Positions 21,393-21,792 of a stretch of DNA of 21,792 nucleotides are shown here, in pieces. The translations under genes were made by a program, and so were the position numbers. The notes under the pieces are model-generated. The model was not told the origin of the DNA. It did not search any database and was given only the letters and a program-made list of their open reading frames with translations. The stretch spans positions 1-21,792 of the forward strand of contig CANPZR010000015.1 of assembly GCA_947589175.1 (NCBI GenBank), in the 5' to 3' direction. How positions within the stretch are numbered: the stretch's first letter is position 1; each line of letters begins with the position of its first letter. The DNA comes from an uncultured Lachnospiraceae bacterium (GTDB lineage Bacteria; Bacillota; Clostridia; Lachnospirales; Lachnospiraceae).

Positions 21393-21437
21393 GAAAAACA
21401 TAATTTAGAATTTTATGTAATTTTTTTCAACTATTGC

Positions 21438-21483
21438 AAAAAAGGATACTCGAATCAGCACCATGCCAATCCGAGCATCCTTT
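21438..21483 (-). terminator. Intrinsic terminator of the ABC transporter gene
   Basis: On the minus strand a 12-bp stem (arms 21472-21483 and 21441-21452, one G-U pair), extendable through a partly wobble-paired inner helix to a 3-nt loop, is followed by six T residues. It also reads as a weaker terminator on the plus strand. Confidence 0.88.
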
Positions 21484-21514
21484 TGTATCACTTCAATTTC
21501 CTTCCACTTACGTT

Positions 21515-21792
21515 TCATACTCCCTGCTCCCGCTCCAGCACGCCGTGATCCATATGGTACACCTCATCGCACAGGATGTCGATGTCCTCCCGGTTATGGC
21601 TGGCGATCAGGAGCGTCTTTCCCGAGTCCCGCAGCTCCATGAACAGCTTCCTCATATCCGCCACGCCCTGGTTATCCAGGCCGTTCATCGGCTCGTCTAA
21701 CACGAGGATTTCCTGATCCTCCATGAACGCCTGCGCCAGCCCAAGGCGCTGGCGCATCCCCAGCGAATACTTCCTCACGCGCTTCCTGCTGG
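21515..21792 (-). CDS. ABC transporter ATP-binding protein, 5' part beyond the window
   Basis: The minus-strand frame is open to the window edge and gives the last 92 residues of an ATPase. Visible parts are the signature motif KYSLGMRQRLGLA, Walker B ILVLDEPMNGLD with the catalytic Glu, and the H-loop IASHN. The LGMRQ version of the signature is typical of BcrA/lantibiotic-immunity-type and related drug exporters, as opposed to importers. The Walker A motif and the permease partner are outside. The gene ends 31 bp before its terminator. Confidence 0.93.
   Translation of the reverse strand, partial: SRKRVRKYSLGMRQRLGLAQAFMEDQEILVLDEPMNGLDNQGVADMRKLFMELRDSGKTLLIASHNREDIDILCDEVYHMDHGVLEREQGV

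Overview
The window looks like chromosomal DNA of a Gram-positive anaerobe of the Clostridia, most likely the Lachnospiraceae. This is inferred from strong AGGAGG-type ribosome binding sites, TTGACA/TATAAT promoters, tmcAL, a DUF1002 protein, a ferredoxin-like aldo/keto reductase, a PadR/DUF1700 pair and an Rpn-like nuclease with a YDSG repeat tail. No rRNA, tRNA, CRISPR array or complete insertion sequence was recognised.

Layout. 1-4802 (minus strand): the 5' part of an ECF sigma factor gene, then purA (own promoter and terminator), a family 2 glycosyltransferase and recJ. 4870-5666 (plus): one very acidic unknown protein behind a structured leader. 5696-6610 (minus): an autoregulated-looking PadR regulator with a DUF1700-type membrane partner, flanked by two near-identical 24-bp direct repeats. 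6697-8129 (minus): a PD-(D/E)XK 'transposase'/Rpn-family protein containing a 12-bp minisatellite. 8260-8810: a gene graveyard with an N-terminal remnant of kptA, an internally deleted RelB/DinJ antitoxin without a toxin, and a run of hairpins ending in a terminator.

8855-13170 (minus) is visibly richer in A+T than the housekeeping genes on either side. It holds a compact four-gene operon: a Cro/C1-type regulator with a 10-bp-arm dyad over its own promoter, a 778-residue M48 metallopeptidase fused to a large unknown region, a TerB-like protein, and a Gly/Ala-rich membrane protein. I do not recognise this as a named system. It is the best candidate here for an undescribed envelope-stress or defence module.

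13226-21792 returns to core-like genes: prmA (plus), then an aldo/keto reductase, a CDF cation exporter and a GNAT acetyltransferase (minus), then an SGNH hydrolase-tmcAL operon (plus), and a LytTR response regulator-DUF1002 operon (minus). The only convincing terminator for that last operon lies inside tmcAL. The window ends in the 3' part of an ABC transporter ATPase gene.

Smaller structural signals include a 20-nt motif shared by the leaders of the glycosyltransferase and prmA genes, nested palindromes between the GNAT and SGNH genes, and a palindrome/tandem-repeat cluster between prmA and the reductase. All assignments come from reading motifs by eye; no database search was run.
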